From contig BSBM01000386.1 of assembly GCA_027924585.1 (NCBI GenBank), positions 1,102,001 through 1,166,000 on the forward strand: a stretch of DNA of 64,000 bases, read 5' to 3'. The notes beneath the pieces were generated by a model that did no database searches, was not told the origin of the DNA, and saw only the letters and a list, made by a program, of their open reading frames with translations. This document shows positions 31,320 to 43,911 of this stretch, one piece after another. The DNA is from Larix kaempferi. Its lineage: Eukaryota > Streptophyta > Pinopsida > Pinales > Pinaceae. Each line of letters opens with the position of its first letter. Position 1 is the first letter of the stretch. The translations under genes and the position numbers were made by a program.

Positions 31320-32756
31320 GGTTTGACAAACTGGAAAGCAAGTTGACTGTCTTATCTTGCTTGGTTGGTTAACTGTGGTTGGAAAGCATGCTGATTTGAC
31401 CAAGCTAAAGTCATATAAAAACTTGCTATTCTGAAACCTTAAGTGAAATTGGCCATTCCAACCTAGAACTCGATCTCCTTTTCATGTGGGGTAGGATTCC
31501 TGAAATTGTCAATGTTACTCCATGAGTGGATTTCATAACTGACAAGCTGTGTTGACCTTGGAACTTTATTCTCGGGGGAAATTGCTAAAGTGATTAGATT
31601 ACAGCATGACTGAATATATGACAGTGAGATGGCAGTTTGTCAAATATTGCTATCCTGGAAACAATACTAAGCCTGGTGTGCTGATTAGACATAGCATAAC
31701 CTTGGAAAAAGTGTGATGTGATGATACTTGTAAACATATTAGTTATTATACTGAAAGACAGCTAAATGAATGAGGTAAAAGCACTCTAATAGGCAGTTCC
31801 CATGCATGTTCTCTAATTACAGCCATGCAAACAGCAGAAATTACGAGACAGAGCCGTTGTATTAGTTGTTTTTCTGAGTACTCATGTCCATTCATTAACA
31901 CCATGTATATTGGGCCAGCCTTTGACATGAGCAACCTGAATCTTTAGTTTGGCAAGCATGCTAATGGGTGTATAACTTTTAAGTTGTATAATCTAAAGTC
32001 AGATATATGTATAGCCGTTTGACAAACTGGAAAGCAAGTTGACTGTCTTATTATAATTAGCATTTATGCTAATCCTACCAAAGCTACAAACAGGCCTTGA
32101 ATAAAAGTTGCAGTTTATCTTGCTTGGTTGGTTAACTGTGGTTGGAAAGCATGCCGATTTGACCAAGCTAAAGTCATAAAAAAACTTGCTATTCTGAAAC
32201 CTTAAGTGAAATTGGCCATTCCAACCTAGAACTCGATCTCCTTTTCATGTGGGGTAGGATTCCTGAAATTGTCAATGTTAATCCATGAGTGGATTTCATA
32301 ACTGACAAGCTGTGTTGACCTTGGAACTTTATTCTCGGGGGAAATTGTTAAAGTGATTAGATTACAGCATGACTGAATATATGACTGTGAGATGGTAGTT
32401 TGTCAAATATTGCTATCCTGGAAACAATACTAAGCCTGGTGTGTTGATTAGACATAGCATAACCTTGGAAAAAGTGTGATGTGATGATACTTGTAAACAT
32501 ATTAGTTATTATACTGAAAGACAGCTAAATGAATGAGGTAAAAGCACTCTAATAGGAAGTTCTCATGCATGTTCTCTAATTACAGCCATGCAAACAACAG
32601 AAATTATGAGACATAGCCGTTGTAGTAGTTGTTTTTCTGAGTCATGTCCATTCATTAACACCATGTATATTGGGCCAGCCTTTGACATGAGCAACCTGAA
32701 TCTTTAGTTTGGCAAGCATGCTAATGGGTGTATAACTTTTAAGTTGTATAATCTAA
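31320..32756. repeat. Direct tandem duplication of about 700 bp
   Basis: The segment from about 31320 (GTTTGACAAACTGGAAAGCA) to about 31996 is repeated from 32017 to about 32756 with few substitutions. The second copy carries about 60 extra bases after the first 35. No coding found. Confidence 0.9.
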
Positions 32757-33252
32757 GGTTTTAAATTTACAGTATTACATTATTGTATAGTGTTTGAAGT
32801 TCATTCATTAAAGACAAGCACTACCAGCATACAAACCATAAAGCAGCAATGAATTTATCAATTATGTAACTAAACAAGTTAAAAATGAAGCCAAAACACA
32901 GACTGAAGGGTAAAAAGGATCATATATATTTCATAATTCTGTTCAGCAAATACACATGAGAGTTACAGTACTTAGGCGCTCATAAACAAGTCACAGACCT
33001 CCTTAAGCCAGCCAAAAATCGAACTCTGTTTCTGTCTTTCTTCTCACTCTAAATACTATTTTTTACAAAATTCGTTAGGGTCTAAACCCTAACTGCTTTC
33101 AACCAAATCCTCGATGGGTTAAAGTGAAATAAAGTCTTTCCTCTAGAACATAACTAAAAAACTAACTAATTAAAGCATCTATTAAAATCTCCATAAGTAA
33201 CTGACTAACTGCCAACTCAAAGGTCTTTGGCAGCTTCGACTAGTAAGGCTAT
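32757..33252 (-). other. 3' flank of the first coiled-coil gene copy
   Basis: Non-coding, A/T-rich. The hairpin and inverted repeat seen at the 3' side of the second copy are not found here, so this side of the first copy seems truncated. Confidence 0.4.
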
Positions 33253-35229
33253 TCAATCCGAGATTTGAGCCTTTTTTCTAGCTCTCTTCTGCTCATCTTC
33301 TATCTCTGCTAACTTCCTTGTAAGCTTTTCATTCTTCTGCTGCAAGTCTTTGACATTTTGCTTCAATTCTGCATAATGCAAATCTGTGCTTCTCTTTCTC
33401 TTCAAGACTTCTTTAGACACTGTTATTAGCTCTTGATAATTTTCATTCACTTCCAGTAAGTCTTCTCTTAGCCTTCTATTTGCTAAGACTAGGGCATCAT
33501 TAGTCTCTTGCATGCATGCCATTTGATGCCTATATTGTTTGATGGTTCTTTGCAGGTTCTCCATGTCTGAGTCAAAAACCTTCCCTGTTATGGTATTTTG
33601 CATCTCACTGGGCAGCCAAGGGACATTCAGTCTTCTGAAAATATCCTCATCTTCCTGTAACAGCTCTGAAGATACACCATGAAAAATAGGGTTCTCCTGA
33701 CTTGTTGTTTCAATGGGTGTAGTTTCATCTACCAAGTTCTGATTTTCAGAATAAGAAACCTCAATTTCCTTCTTTTGTTGTTCCTTTATTATTTCATCTT
33801 TTAATTCCAGAAACACAGCAGATAATTTTGTTTGAGTGAGACTGGAATCTTCTGCTGACTTCAATGACCTTTTTTCTTTTGTATGCTCAGAAACTGGACT
33901 GTTTATAACTGCTTCCTTCTTGATCTTGAGTTCTTCATCTGAAGATTCATCATCAAGTACATTTATCTCTTCTGTCTTCATTCTAGGGTTTAGCAACTTT
34001 TTCATATTCAGCCTTAACTTGTTTTTAGATCTGGTTTTTGGTCTCCATTCTGAAACAAGTTCTTTTACCATCTTCAAAGTTTTTCCTTGATGCTTAATTG
34101 TGGCTAGCTCTATACCTTCGATTTTGGTTTTCTCTTTCTTTGGCTTCTTTGTTTTATCTTCTTGACTGTACTTTTCTGTGTATTCCATCCCAGCTTCAGT
34201 TTTGAGAGTGAATTCATCCTCTTTTAGTAAATATCCCTCATCCTCAGTAAGGACAGTGATGGGGCTTCTTCATTGAACCTTAATGTCCTCTTTTTCTAGA
34301 GCACCCTTTTCTGTGACAACAATTTTCTCTTCACTGAGAGTTTCTGCTGGCGCCATGTGTTTCTCAGGCTGATCTTCTTGTTGTGGAAACAATGAATATT
34401 TACCTTTACTGTCAGCTACAACCCTTTGAGGTTCATTGTTACCCTTCAAAGGTTCTGGTTCTTCTTCAAATTTAATTTCTTTTTTGTCTTCAGACTTGCT
34501 CTCCTAACCTAGTTTTCTGACTAGAGATTGACCTTTGTCTACACGCTTTTTAGCTTCCTGCTTTTTTTGCTTGGTCTGAAAACCAGACCAAAACAAGAAA
34601 TGCTCCCATGTCTTCCCTTCTTGTTGTAGAACTGTGCTGATAATAAGCTTAATCAGACCACGATGGAAGATGGATTGTGTAGTATGATCATGATGCCCCT
34701 TAATCCTGCTTGACATCTTTTGCAGACTTCTGAATAAGAAGAAAGGAAGGTTCATTTTGGATTCACCAATCAGATGCTATAGAAATCTAAAATGGTATTT
34801 GAAAACATAAGCATATCTGCCTTCACAAGTGATATAGCTTTGTAGAATTTTAATGGGCTGCACCCATTCATCCCTGACCTCCTGGATTAACACCCCTTTG
34901 CGCCAGTCTGGAGTAATACCAGGTAAAAGGTACCTTTGATCATCAAAAGTGAAAGGCAGTTTTTTGAACCACATTTCACCTTCATTCTTGACTCCTGTAG
35001 CTTCAGCAACTAAATCCACAGTCAGTTTAAACTTTAAAGTATCAAATACTATCATGTCCTCCTTATAGATTTGGGAAAATTTATAAGAAACCTCAGTGTT
35101 ATAGCCATTGATTTTCCTGAAGAAATCCAACCAACCAGCATTTTGAAAAAGCTTTGCACAATCTGGAAATTTGTCAATCCAATTTAGCTCAGTGGGTTCG
35201 ATTCTATTTGTTTTTCCACTTTTACCCAT
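33253..35229 (-). pseudogene. Unrecognised coiled-coil gene, copy 1
   Basis: A single - strand frame of 659 codons with three in-frame stops (34777-34779, 34504-34506, about 34274). The first 220 residues are a compact domain with LFQNAGWLDFFRKINGY, FDTLKFKLTVDL, EGEMWFKKLPF and LQSYITCEGRYAYVFKY. A variable acidic/basic middle follows, with RPKTRSKNKLRLNMKKLLNP, and then a C-terminal coiled coil of about 110 residues. It is clearly paralogous to 44677-46512 over its whole length. At the first stop the paralogue has Gln, so TAG probably arose from CAG. I recognise no family or function. It lies in intron 1 of the CACTA transposase on the opposite strand, so it probably arrived by insertion. 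Confidence 0.75.
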
Positions 35230-35920
35230 CTGCTTTCAACTACTGAAACCTATGTACTTTTGGAGTTCTATTGATGAGCTAACAGGCTGCTTTCAGATTT
35301 TGAAGAAGTAGTGGCTTAATGTATCGCTAAATTTCAAATTTCCACTTGTCACAGCGTCTCAAAGAACTCTTAAACTGATCTATTTTTTACAGGAGCTTTG
35401 TTTAGAACCTATATTCATGTTTTCCGTAATGAATTTTAAGAAAACAAGCTTTTCTGAGAAAAAACCCCAATTTAGCAGCCGCTATCGGTTTAATGCGGAA
35501 TACCCTATTCTCGCTTTGCTGTGGATGTTTAAATCAATTTTTTAGGTACCTAGTTGTTCAATTCCTCTGTGCAAGTGTCTTCAGGTCTTTAATTCACTAC
35601 CAGCTGGCAGAACGAGCAAGCTGTAATTTATCTGTAACTGTAACTTCTGGCTTTCAGGCACCTGTCCTCTCTCCACCTATTTTCCAGCTTCGTGATGTAT
35701 CTGTGAAATAACTCCTTTCACGTCAAATTCGTCTAACACCTCCTCCTGTCATGATATGCACTATTCCAGCTAAAAATCTCCACGATCTCTTCCACGATCC
35801 AGCAGCACCTGTTTTCATAATTACTACTGGAGGAACACGTATCAACAGCCTTCATTCATGTGATTAGTCACTTAGCAATGAAACCATGCGAAAATTTAGC
35901 TTAAAAAATAATGATTTCGG
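35230..35920 (-). other. 5' flank of coiled-coil gene copy 1
   Basis: About 700 bp without coding, between the ATG and the hairpin-bearing end repeat. A promoter may lie here but I cannot place one. Confidence 0.4.
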
Positions 35921-35926
35921 CTGGCG

Positions 35927-35985
35927 CGATATTCTTGTAGCGCCATTGTATTAACTTTTCATGATTGCGCTACAAGAATAATCTG
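35927..35985. repeat. Hairpin (ATTCTTGTAGCGC ... GCGCTACAAGAAT), copy 1
   Basis: GATATTCTTGTAGCGC and its inverted partner GCGCTACAAGAATAA are separated by about 28 bases. The same hairpin occurs at 43853-43911 and 47318-47376, flanking copy 2 of the coiled-coil gene. Confidence 0.9.
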
Positions 35986-36059
35986 CATTCAAATTTTGGC
36001 CCAATTTCAACTATTTTTCCAGTTTAAATGATAAACCACACTCTTTGAGTATGTTTGTG

Positions 36060-36290
36060 ACATCCTTACTTAATATAAATCCTATTTATCCCTTCAAATC
36101 CTAAAAGAAAATAATAAGAAATCTAAAAGCAAGCAAAAAATTAAAAATTTCATTTGAAAATCAAAAAATTCCTAAAGGAAGCAAAATGAGAAAAATTTAG
36201 CAAATGAGCAAAATTAAAATCAAAATCACAATCAAAATATAAAATCAAAGGAAACAAGTTCATGACTTAACACGGTCTTTATATTGAGAG
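36060..36290. repeat. A-rich end segment shared with 47520-47710
   Basis: Sequence with AAGCAAG, AATTTCAT, AAATTCCTAAA, AAATCAAA and GACTTAACAC in the same order as at 47520-47710. It probably belongs to the outer end of the element carrying the coiled-coil gene. Confidence 0.6.
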
Positions 36291-39200
36291 TTTTTGTAAT
36301 TGTATATTGTATCATTTTTATTTTTGTTACTTATTAATCGATCACATGACTAACGTTCTTTGTTTGATGTTTTAATTGTAATTATAAAGCAAGGGCCTCT
36401 TAGGGTTGTTCCGAACATGGAGAATGTGGTAATTGCAGAACAACTAGCGCAGGAAGAACAATATGCAGGTCCTTCGAATACTGATCATGATCAAGTTAAT
36501 GATGATCATATGGAATTAAACGATGATCATGATGACGATAACATAATTGAGGATGATGGTGCAAATACATTAATCAATGATGCATTTAATGTTAGAATGG
36601 ACGATGATCAATATCATGCACCGCCAATTGATGACTTCGAAGATATTAATGATTTACCTACACTTGAGAAGGTGACGGAACCGCTTTTTGAAGGCTCCCC
36701 CATAAGTGTTCTCTCTGTTGTGTTGCTGATAATGAACTTGAAGGTTATGAATGGTTTTTCAAACACATCCATCACGCTGGTGTTAAGGTACGCATGTGAT
36801 TATATGTGATCCGTCGGATCTCAACTTTAGTGCATATACTCCAAAACTATGTCACACCTTTCAATCAAAACCACTTTGATCTTATAATATACTCCAAAAA
36901 ATAAGGATGTATTTGTTGTCGTTAATATCATGCTCTTCAAATATTTATATTAACCATTTTTTTTAAATTTGTTGTAACAGCTTGATAGGTGAATATTTTT
37001 TACCGGCATCAAATAAATTACCTCGCACATATCGAGATTTAACTTCCATCATGAAATATGTTGGAATGGAGTATCAAGCAATTGATGCATGTCCTAATGA
37101 TCATATTTTATATTATAATCAGTATGAGCTTGCAACAGAATGCCCTATATGTCATAGCAGTAGATACTGAACAGATCAAGTAACCAAAAAGGTGTCTCGT
37201 AAGGTTCTTCGTTATATTCCCATTATTCCACGCTTGCAATGACTGTTTAGGTGCAAAAACATAGCACAATTTATGGATTACCACGCACGGAATAGAAGTG
37301 GAGATGATATTCTGCGAATGCCTGCAGATGGTTCTGCATTTACAGACATGGAGGAAAAATGGCCACACTTTAAAGAAGAACCTCGTAATGCTAGACTTTC
37401 TTTGGCAGCGGATGGTGTCAATCCACATGCAGAGATGAGATCTACTAACTCGGTTTGGCCTGTTTTTGTTATCAACAATAACATTCCTCCATGGATGTCA
37501 ATAAAGAGGGAGCATATAATGTTGGCAATGATTGTTCTAGGTATAATTTGTACTTTAGAACAGTGTTTTTTTAATGCATATTTAGTATTTAATTTGTCAT
37601 GAAGATCAATATTGTTGCATATTCATGTCATATATATTTTTCTTTTACTTATATGTATTGTATTTGTTGTTTTCTTTTAGGTAAGTTCCAAGTTAAAGAT
37701 ATGAATGTATATATCGAGCCTCTTGTTGATGAACTACTTAAGCTATGGAATGGTGTCACTATGTATGATGTCTCTAGACCAGTAGGGCAAAGGGAATTTC
37801 AATTCCATGCAATGCTTGCCTGGACAATTCACGATGCTCCAGGGCTAACACATTTTTGTGGTCTTCAAACAAAGGGAAAATTTGCATGTCCAGTTTGTGG
37901 TCCCAAGGTGAAATCTCGTCATTCAAAGAGTTTGTGTAAGGTAGTGTTTGATGAGTATAGGCACTTCCTCTCTAAGAATCATAGGTATCGAACTACCGAA
38001 AAACATCTTTTTAATGGGAAAGAGGAGACTGCATTAAAACCACAGAGAATGACACCTCACATATGGAAGTTGCAATATAATAGAAATCGTCATGGTATGA
38101 TTCAATTTGTCTATCTTATATATTCGTATTGATCATCTCTTATATGTTTTTAATGTTATTTTGGATTGTATTAATTTTTTTTACTGTAATATACTACATT
38201 TTAATCTCTTTAACTTATATATTGATTACTAATGGTCTGCATGAACATCATGAAGGTGTAAATGGGCTTCCATGAGGAATGAAAAGTTATCCGAAACAAT
38301 TTAGTAGGCTGCCTTACTATGAGCACTTACTAGTTGTTCATTTGTTTGATACAATGCATATCGGAAAGAATGTAACTGAAACACTATGGCGAATATTAGA
38401 CGGAAGGAGTGACAAAGAAAAAATTGTCAAAATTTGCAGTGACATTCATGAATCCAATCATGCAATGAAAGATATCATTGAACATTTAAACAATGATGGA
38501 GACCAAATTAATATAAGGTCACTTCCATGGTTATTGACTGAGCAACAAATCAATGCAGTAAAAGAAGTGATACAAAAAATGAAATTTCCCACAGGATTTT
38601 GTTCGAACATAAAGAATATCTTAACAAGGAAAGGTGATTTTGGCGGGGTAAAAACGCATGATTGGCATATCTTCATTAAGGTAATTATATTTTTGGTATA
38701 TATATTGGTATATTACAATACTGCATGTTTTTTGTTTACTTTTTTTCTTAATTTTGAAAAATATATTGATGAGATGTGTTCATTGTTACAGTATGTTCTA
38801 CCTGTATCTCTCCCAGACAACTTTGACAATAATGTCAAACAGGTCATATATGATCTTGGAAAATACATGAGGTAATTATAAACAATATTTTTCACGCATC
38901 ATCATGTAATTTGTTTAATTCGTTGCATAACTTATATGAATTGACATTTGTTTTAGTCAATCATGTAGATTTTACGTACTACAATCTTAAATTTTCGTCG
39001 TTAAATGATATCATTATTTTCTTGCTTTACATGTAGATGGTTGTCATCGAAAGAAATCCACAAAGAAGATTTAAAGTATTGGAAGAGAGAAATTCCTCGT
39101 TTAATGTGTCAAATGCAGAGATTTCTACCTTCGGCATTTTTCAATGCACAAGAACACTACCTCTTACACCAAGTTGAGGAGATTGAATTGTGTGGACCTA

Positions 39201-40734
39201 TACATGCAAGGTCCATGTGGATGGTTGAGAGGCACTTGAAATTTATGAAGGATTTAGTTAGACAAAGAGCACGTCCAGAGGGTTCTATGATGGAGGGATA
39301 TATGGTATTTCAGGCCATGGTGTATATTGTTGAATATCTTCCAGGGTTGGGGTCTATTAAGACCGAATTAGATCGATGCATTGGTGATCCAAATTCCACT
39401 AAGAAATTAGAAGGAGAGTACTTGATGGGGAAAGGTAAATCGATGAAGGTCAAAGGTAATTATTAAATGGTGTTATAGAATAATAATGTTAATACATTTT
39501 AATAGTATCGTACATAATTATTTCAATTTTAATATTCATTAATGATATGCATCATTAATATTTATAATGTTACACTGCGTTAAGTAATTATAAATTTTTG
39601 AGTTGATTTATGTAATTTTATTTTCATGTAGTTGGTCGCGAGTGGGATGCACTACATTTGTACGTCGCAAACAATCTTGATTGGATGAAGGTATGGATTG
39701 AACGATGTAATCAATCTGGTCGAGGACTATCATGGGAAGGTGTGGCTTCATTGGTTAAAGAAGCACATCGCAATGGAGATGTCAATCTAACAGAAAGGGA
39801 AATTGATTTAGCATATGGTTTAAAAGATAAACAGGTAAGCATGATATTATAAATATATAAGCCATAATATTTTCAATTACGTCGATATTCATGTTCATCT
39901 TGATTAATTTCATTTTATTTGCATACTTTAAGAACATAAAATACTTACTAGTTCATTATCAATTGCAGGTAAAACACCACAAGGCTATGTGGTGCAACGG
40001 TCGTAAATATCGCATTAAAAAGTTGGATGACATAAGGAAAACATGTGATTCTGGGATAAGTGCAGTCTTTGAGGTCACTAATGTTTCATCTAGAAGCGAC
40101 AGACGTACAGAATTGTCAGAAAATCGATATTATGGATATTTGGAAGATATCATTGACTGTGACTTTAAATCATTCAAAATAATTCTTTTTGTTGTGGAAT
40201 GGTACAGGCTATGATTGAATCGATTTGATCCCGATAGAACTGTTATTGAACATGCTAATGGATTTACCATGGTCAATACAAGGTCGCTTGAGTCACGAAC
40301 GTCAGAGCCCTATGTTCTTCCAAGTCAATGTGAACAGGTATTTTACTCAGAAGTTCCTGGTAGACAGGGTTGGTCGTTTGTTATTAGACATGATCCAAGA
40401 GGAAGGCCGGTAAAGTATAATATTGTAGAGGAAGCTGAAGAGGGTGTTGAAGAAGAAGGTGATCATGTAGAGGATCAACATGAGTTGGATGTTGATGATC
40501 ATAATGTTACGCAGGAAGATGTTGAAGAGTTAGTTGAAGAAGATGATGTTAGAGACAATGTTCATGATGAAGATGATATTGACGATCATGATCAATTTAT
40601 TGAAACTAATTACAGCGACGACGATGATGATATAGCTGCCTCTAATCCTTATAATGTTGAATCTGGATCAGATGATACAGATGCAGACTTGGATGGAGAA
40701 GATGATCATGAAGTGCATTGAACATCATTCCAAG

Positions 40735-40930
40735 TGATGTGAGGGGGGGGGGCAGATGAGCTTCCACCTTCACGTGGTTGTCCCTGTTGAGTAGAGAATA
40801 TTAAGATATTCTTGAAACAAAGAGAAGCTCATTAAGGTATTTTACTCAAAAGTTCCTGGTAGACAGGGTTGGTCGTTTGTTATTAGACATGATCTAAGAG
40901 CTGGAAGGCAGGTAAAGTATAATATTGTAG
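40735..40930 (+). repeat. Transposase 3' region: motif shared with the second CACTA gene, plus a local duplication
   Basis: GAGCTTCCACCTTCACGTGG, TAGAGAATATTAA and GAGAAGCTCA recur after the TNPA-like gene at about 50650-50760. From 40840 to 40930 a roughly 90-bp piece of the last exon (TTTACTCAAAAGTTCCTGGT and onward) is duplicated from 40340-40430. The shared motif may be a common 3' UTR or end-processing signal. Confidence 0.8.
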
Positions 40931-41690
40931 AGTAATGCTTTTACTACTTTGGCTAGATACTCAAACAACATTGCTACCTAGGCCAAGCATAGATAAAATA
41001 TGAGGTGGTCTATTTAAGATGGCTATAGGGTTGTCCTAGCCCTAGATTTTACTTATAAGATAATTAATGACTCAACTTTCAAACAGCTAAGGAGCTAATT
41101 ATATCTCCTAAATTTTAATATAAAGTGTTATTCTATATCCTTTGCATACTCTATTTAGTTTTAGTTATTCTATATCCTTTAGTTATCTAGTTATAAAGTA
41201 CTAGTTAATGAGTAAAGGAAAGGGCGTTAATGAGTAGTTGTTGTCATGTTGTATGGGTTCCTCTTTTGGTGTTTATCTCGGGATGTTAGGAGCTAGGGTG
41301 TGTAAATATAGAATATGTATCATGCGGATAAGACTTAGTGGGAGGATAGGTCACGGGTTCGACTCATCCGCCTTATTCATTTTGGCATAACAAATGTTGT
41401 TTTTAAATTATGGTTACAACCATATGCTACCCGCCAAAATTCTACTCTTTTACATATTTTAAAACATAAAAGTTTTTAAACCCACGCCAACAGTAGCAGA
41501 GCTATAGGGTTTAAACAGTCCCGTGCGAACAGTAGCAGAGCTATAGGTTTTAAACCCACGCAACATTCGTTCCTTTTCCTCCCTTGTTTACGCATAAGCA
41601 GTACCAGATGCGATGCAATATGTTGAGCTTTAATAGGTAGAATAGAGGTGGCTAGAGCTTGGGTAGGGGTTTAAGAAGCAAAGTAGGTAG
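40931..41690. other. Spacer without recognised gene
   Basis: No coding frames of interest. ACAGTAGCAGAGCTATAGG occurs twice near 41488 and 41532. A tRNA-like stub lies at 41324-41371. Confidence 0.5.
41324..41371 (+). other. tRNA-like stub with a B-box motif
   Basis: GCGGAT at 41324 pairs with ATCCGC at 41366, enclosing CTTAGTGGG and GGGTTCGACTC (a good Pol III B box at 41355-41365). It is only 48 bases, too short for a tRNA, and lacks an anticodon arm. It may be a SINE or degraded tRNA remnant. Confidence 0.35.
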
Positions 41691-41694
41691 CAGG

Positions 41695-41890
41695 AGCAGT
41701 CTGTCGTTTCGATTTGGAGCAGTCCGCCATTTCGTCAATTTGGAGCAGTCCGCCATTTTGATTTGGAGAATATTCAGTCCGCCATTTCGATTTGAAGCTC
41801 AGTCCATTCAGCCCCGCCATTTCGATTTGAAGCTCAGTCGATTCAGCCATTTCGATTTGAAGCTCAGTCCATTCAGCCATCTTGATTTGG
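41695..41890. repeat. Tandem repeat, about 30-40 bp unit
   Basis: Units of CCATTTCGATTTGAAGCTCA and GTCCATTCAG repeat four to six times with changes (early units GTCCGCCATTTTGATTTGGAG). Confidence 0.85.
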
Positions 41891-42324
41891 ATCTACCATT
41901 CCATTCCAAATGTCTTCAGTAAGTGACATTCTCATCCATAGCTTCATTTTACTGATATGCACATTGTGTGGGACATTACATCTATAAATGTTCATTATGT
42001 AGTCGGTCCAAGTCCTCCAACTAGAAACTTGGCTTATTGATGCAGGCACCACCTGCAATACCTAAGGAGACCCTTGATTCCCAAAATTTATGTAGTGGAA
42101 TCTTCACTTAATACAGTCCTTTACCATTCTTCTCTTAGTTTTTCTTAGTTTCCAATTAACTCTGTGACAGAACTAAAAATAGATAACTGTCACTATACTT
42201 TGCAATTCTATCAAAATTCAGCAAGACTTCTCTATTAGCAAATTAAACACTTTACCTTTTGCTTAGCCCTCAACGGAATTTCCAGTAGTGGTTAGTTCCA
42301 CTGCAATATTGTGTTAGTGTGAGA
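41891..42324. other. Spacer without recognised gene
   Basis: No coding supported. Confidence 0.5.
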
Positions 42325-42684
42325 ATGAAGAAATTTAGGATTCGAGGCAGCCATATGATAATGTTCAGAATGCTATTTCTTCTGGCAGCGCCTGTAATCG
42401 TGCAGTCAACTTGGAACGAGAGCGAGATGGGCTGCTGCCCGCCGTGCTGCTCAATGTATTGTCCTTCTTTATGCCCTACAGTAGAGGAAGAGGAGGAGAG
42501 CTTATATCGAATTAATGATGATGAGGAGGAAGAAGGACTGGTTCCGCCCAAAGGCCCTGAGAAAAATAACTTATCTGGATTACTTGTCTTTTCTCACATG
42601 GTATCAGAGCACATGAGAAAAATAACTTATTTTTTATATGGCTCTTCTTGGCATTGGTGTTGCGAGCTGATTCACCTGATTTGA
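42325..42684 (+). CDS. Small open frame with signal-like start, Cys cluster and acidic run
   Basis: An ATG-started frame of 119 codons. It opens with a basic then hydrophobic stretch (residues about 10-26) that could be a signal peptide or membrane segment. A dense Cys/Pro cluster follows (GCCPPCCSMYCPSLCP), then acidic runs (EEEEES, DDEEEE). After about residue 80 the sequence overlaps a Copia primer-site-like motif and looks non-coding. I recognise no family, and there is no supporting context. It may be a captured exon of a small secreted protein. Confidence 0.3.
   Translation: MKKFRIRGSHMIMFRMLFLLAAPVIVQSTWNESEMGCCPPCCSMYCPSLCPTVEEEEESLYRINDDEEEEGLVPPKGPEKNNLSGLLVFSHMVSEHMRKITYFLYGSSWHWCCELIHLI
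42555..42632 (+). repeat. Short duplication around a Copia primer-site motif
   Basis: GAGAAAAATAACTTAT occurs twice (about 42560 and 42614), flanking CTTTTCTCACA and TGGTATCAGAGCACA. The latter is the initiator tRNA-Met primer motif after a CA-ended sequence, suggesting the junction of a lost Copia element. Confidence 0.45.
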
Positions 42685-43690
42685 TCGTGGTGAGAGCTGT
42701 CGAGTGGAGGAATTATGGAATAATTCTTGAATGTTCCCTTCCAGTTGTTTTTCGTCTTTGGCTATCATTTCGCAGCTATATTGTTCTAATTTATTGCACT
42801 AATGAGGTGCATTTTACAGTTCGCAGCTATACTGTTCTAAGTTAAACACCACATGACCATTCGTCATGACCTAAGCCCCAACGGAAAATCACTTATCATA
42901 CCAATTGTACCTTCTTTTCATTTTCCACTTCCACCCAATGCACGACACGTATCTCTCAGTGGAAAACTCCACTTTGCCTCGAGCTTTGAACCGTCACTTT
43001 CCGCTGTGATCGTGATCGTTGATTTCTGACTTCACAACTCCGCTCTCATCCTGATCGTTAATCTCCTATGTGATCAGAACCATCCATTACTTAGCTCATC
43101 AATCTCCGCTCTGTTCTCGATCGTTGATCCCCAAATGTTATACATATCAGCGCCACTTATAGACTGTACATGTGAGCTAGGGCTTCTGCACTGTGACAAT
43201 TATGATGACTCACAAACCATTACAATATTCCATGGAATCGTTGTTTCCCTTAATGAATCAGATGTATACTCGAAATAGAAGGCTAATCAAATCCCACACG
43301 GCTGAACAGAATGTTAACATATATATAGACTGTATTTTACCCTAGGATATACATTGTAACGTTTCCAATAATTTACACTTCATTTCACTATTCCTTAAAC
43401 TCGATGCTTTCAGATGAAATTTGTTGAATCATATGTATCCAACCAATGATAATAGAAATATCACAACATATACAGATGAGATGAATCATATATACTGAGA
43501 TTTTACACAGTAGAGAGGAAATTTAATGATTCTCCATCATTTTATTACATTTCACTGTATGTAATCAGTCACACTCTACACCCTGCTCTCTCTTCTCGAG
43601 CTCTATGAGCTAACCTTCATCTAGGCTAAGCTACCTATTCAAAATACTAAAGACTGCATTTATTTACAATGGATTTCTATTTCCAGATCC
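42685..43690. other. Spacer without recognised gene
   Basis: About 1 kb, no coding supported. Confidence 0.5.
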
Positions 43691-43852
43691 TGTTTCTGTT
43701 TTTGATGAAGGGTTTAAAAGGTCACTATATTGAATAGAGAGATCATAAGCCTTATCCTAAGTAGAGTCATGTATCATCTTTACCTTGACATCTTTTAAAA
43801 CCACATGCAAAATGACCCAAAGCTGCTTAAAAGCACCAAAACAGTGTTAATG

Positions 43853-43911
43853 ATATTCTTGTAGCGCTGGGGCTGAAAATCACCAAAGGCGCGCTACAAG
43901 AATATCGCGAT
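43853..43911. repeat. Hairpin (ATTCTTGTAGCGC ... GCGCTACAAGAAT), copy 2
   Basis: TGATATTCTTGTAGCGC and its inverted partner GCGCTACAAGAATATC with a loop of about 28 bases. It sits within the left inverted repeat of the element around the coiled-coil gene. Confidence 0.92.

Larger units (their letters stand above)
30284..40721 (+). pseudogene. TNPD-like CACTA transposase, nine exons, stop-damaged
   Basis: Exons by GT-AG sites: 30284-30508, 36390-36787, 36981-37540, 37681-38094, 38256-38680, 38792-38871, 39037-39455, 39632-39834, 39969-40721. Exon 1 gives the Cys-rich transposase-associated domain (CPCNRCRG). Exons 3-5 give the Transposase_21-type core (ATECPICHSSRY, NPHAEMRSTNSVWPV, LLKLWNGV, CPVCG, HLFDTMHIGKN). 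Exon 7 matches DUF4218 (FLPSAFFNAQEHYLLHQV). Exon 9 matches DUF4216 (YYGYLEDIIDCD, EQVFYSEVPGRQGWSFVI) and ends in a long acidic tail. In-frame TGA codons lie near 37168, 37240, 38274 and 40212-40214, so no full protein is made now. Most fit a CGA-to-TGA change. Intron 1 (5.9 kb) contains later insertions. Confidence 0.85.
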
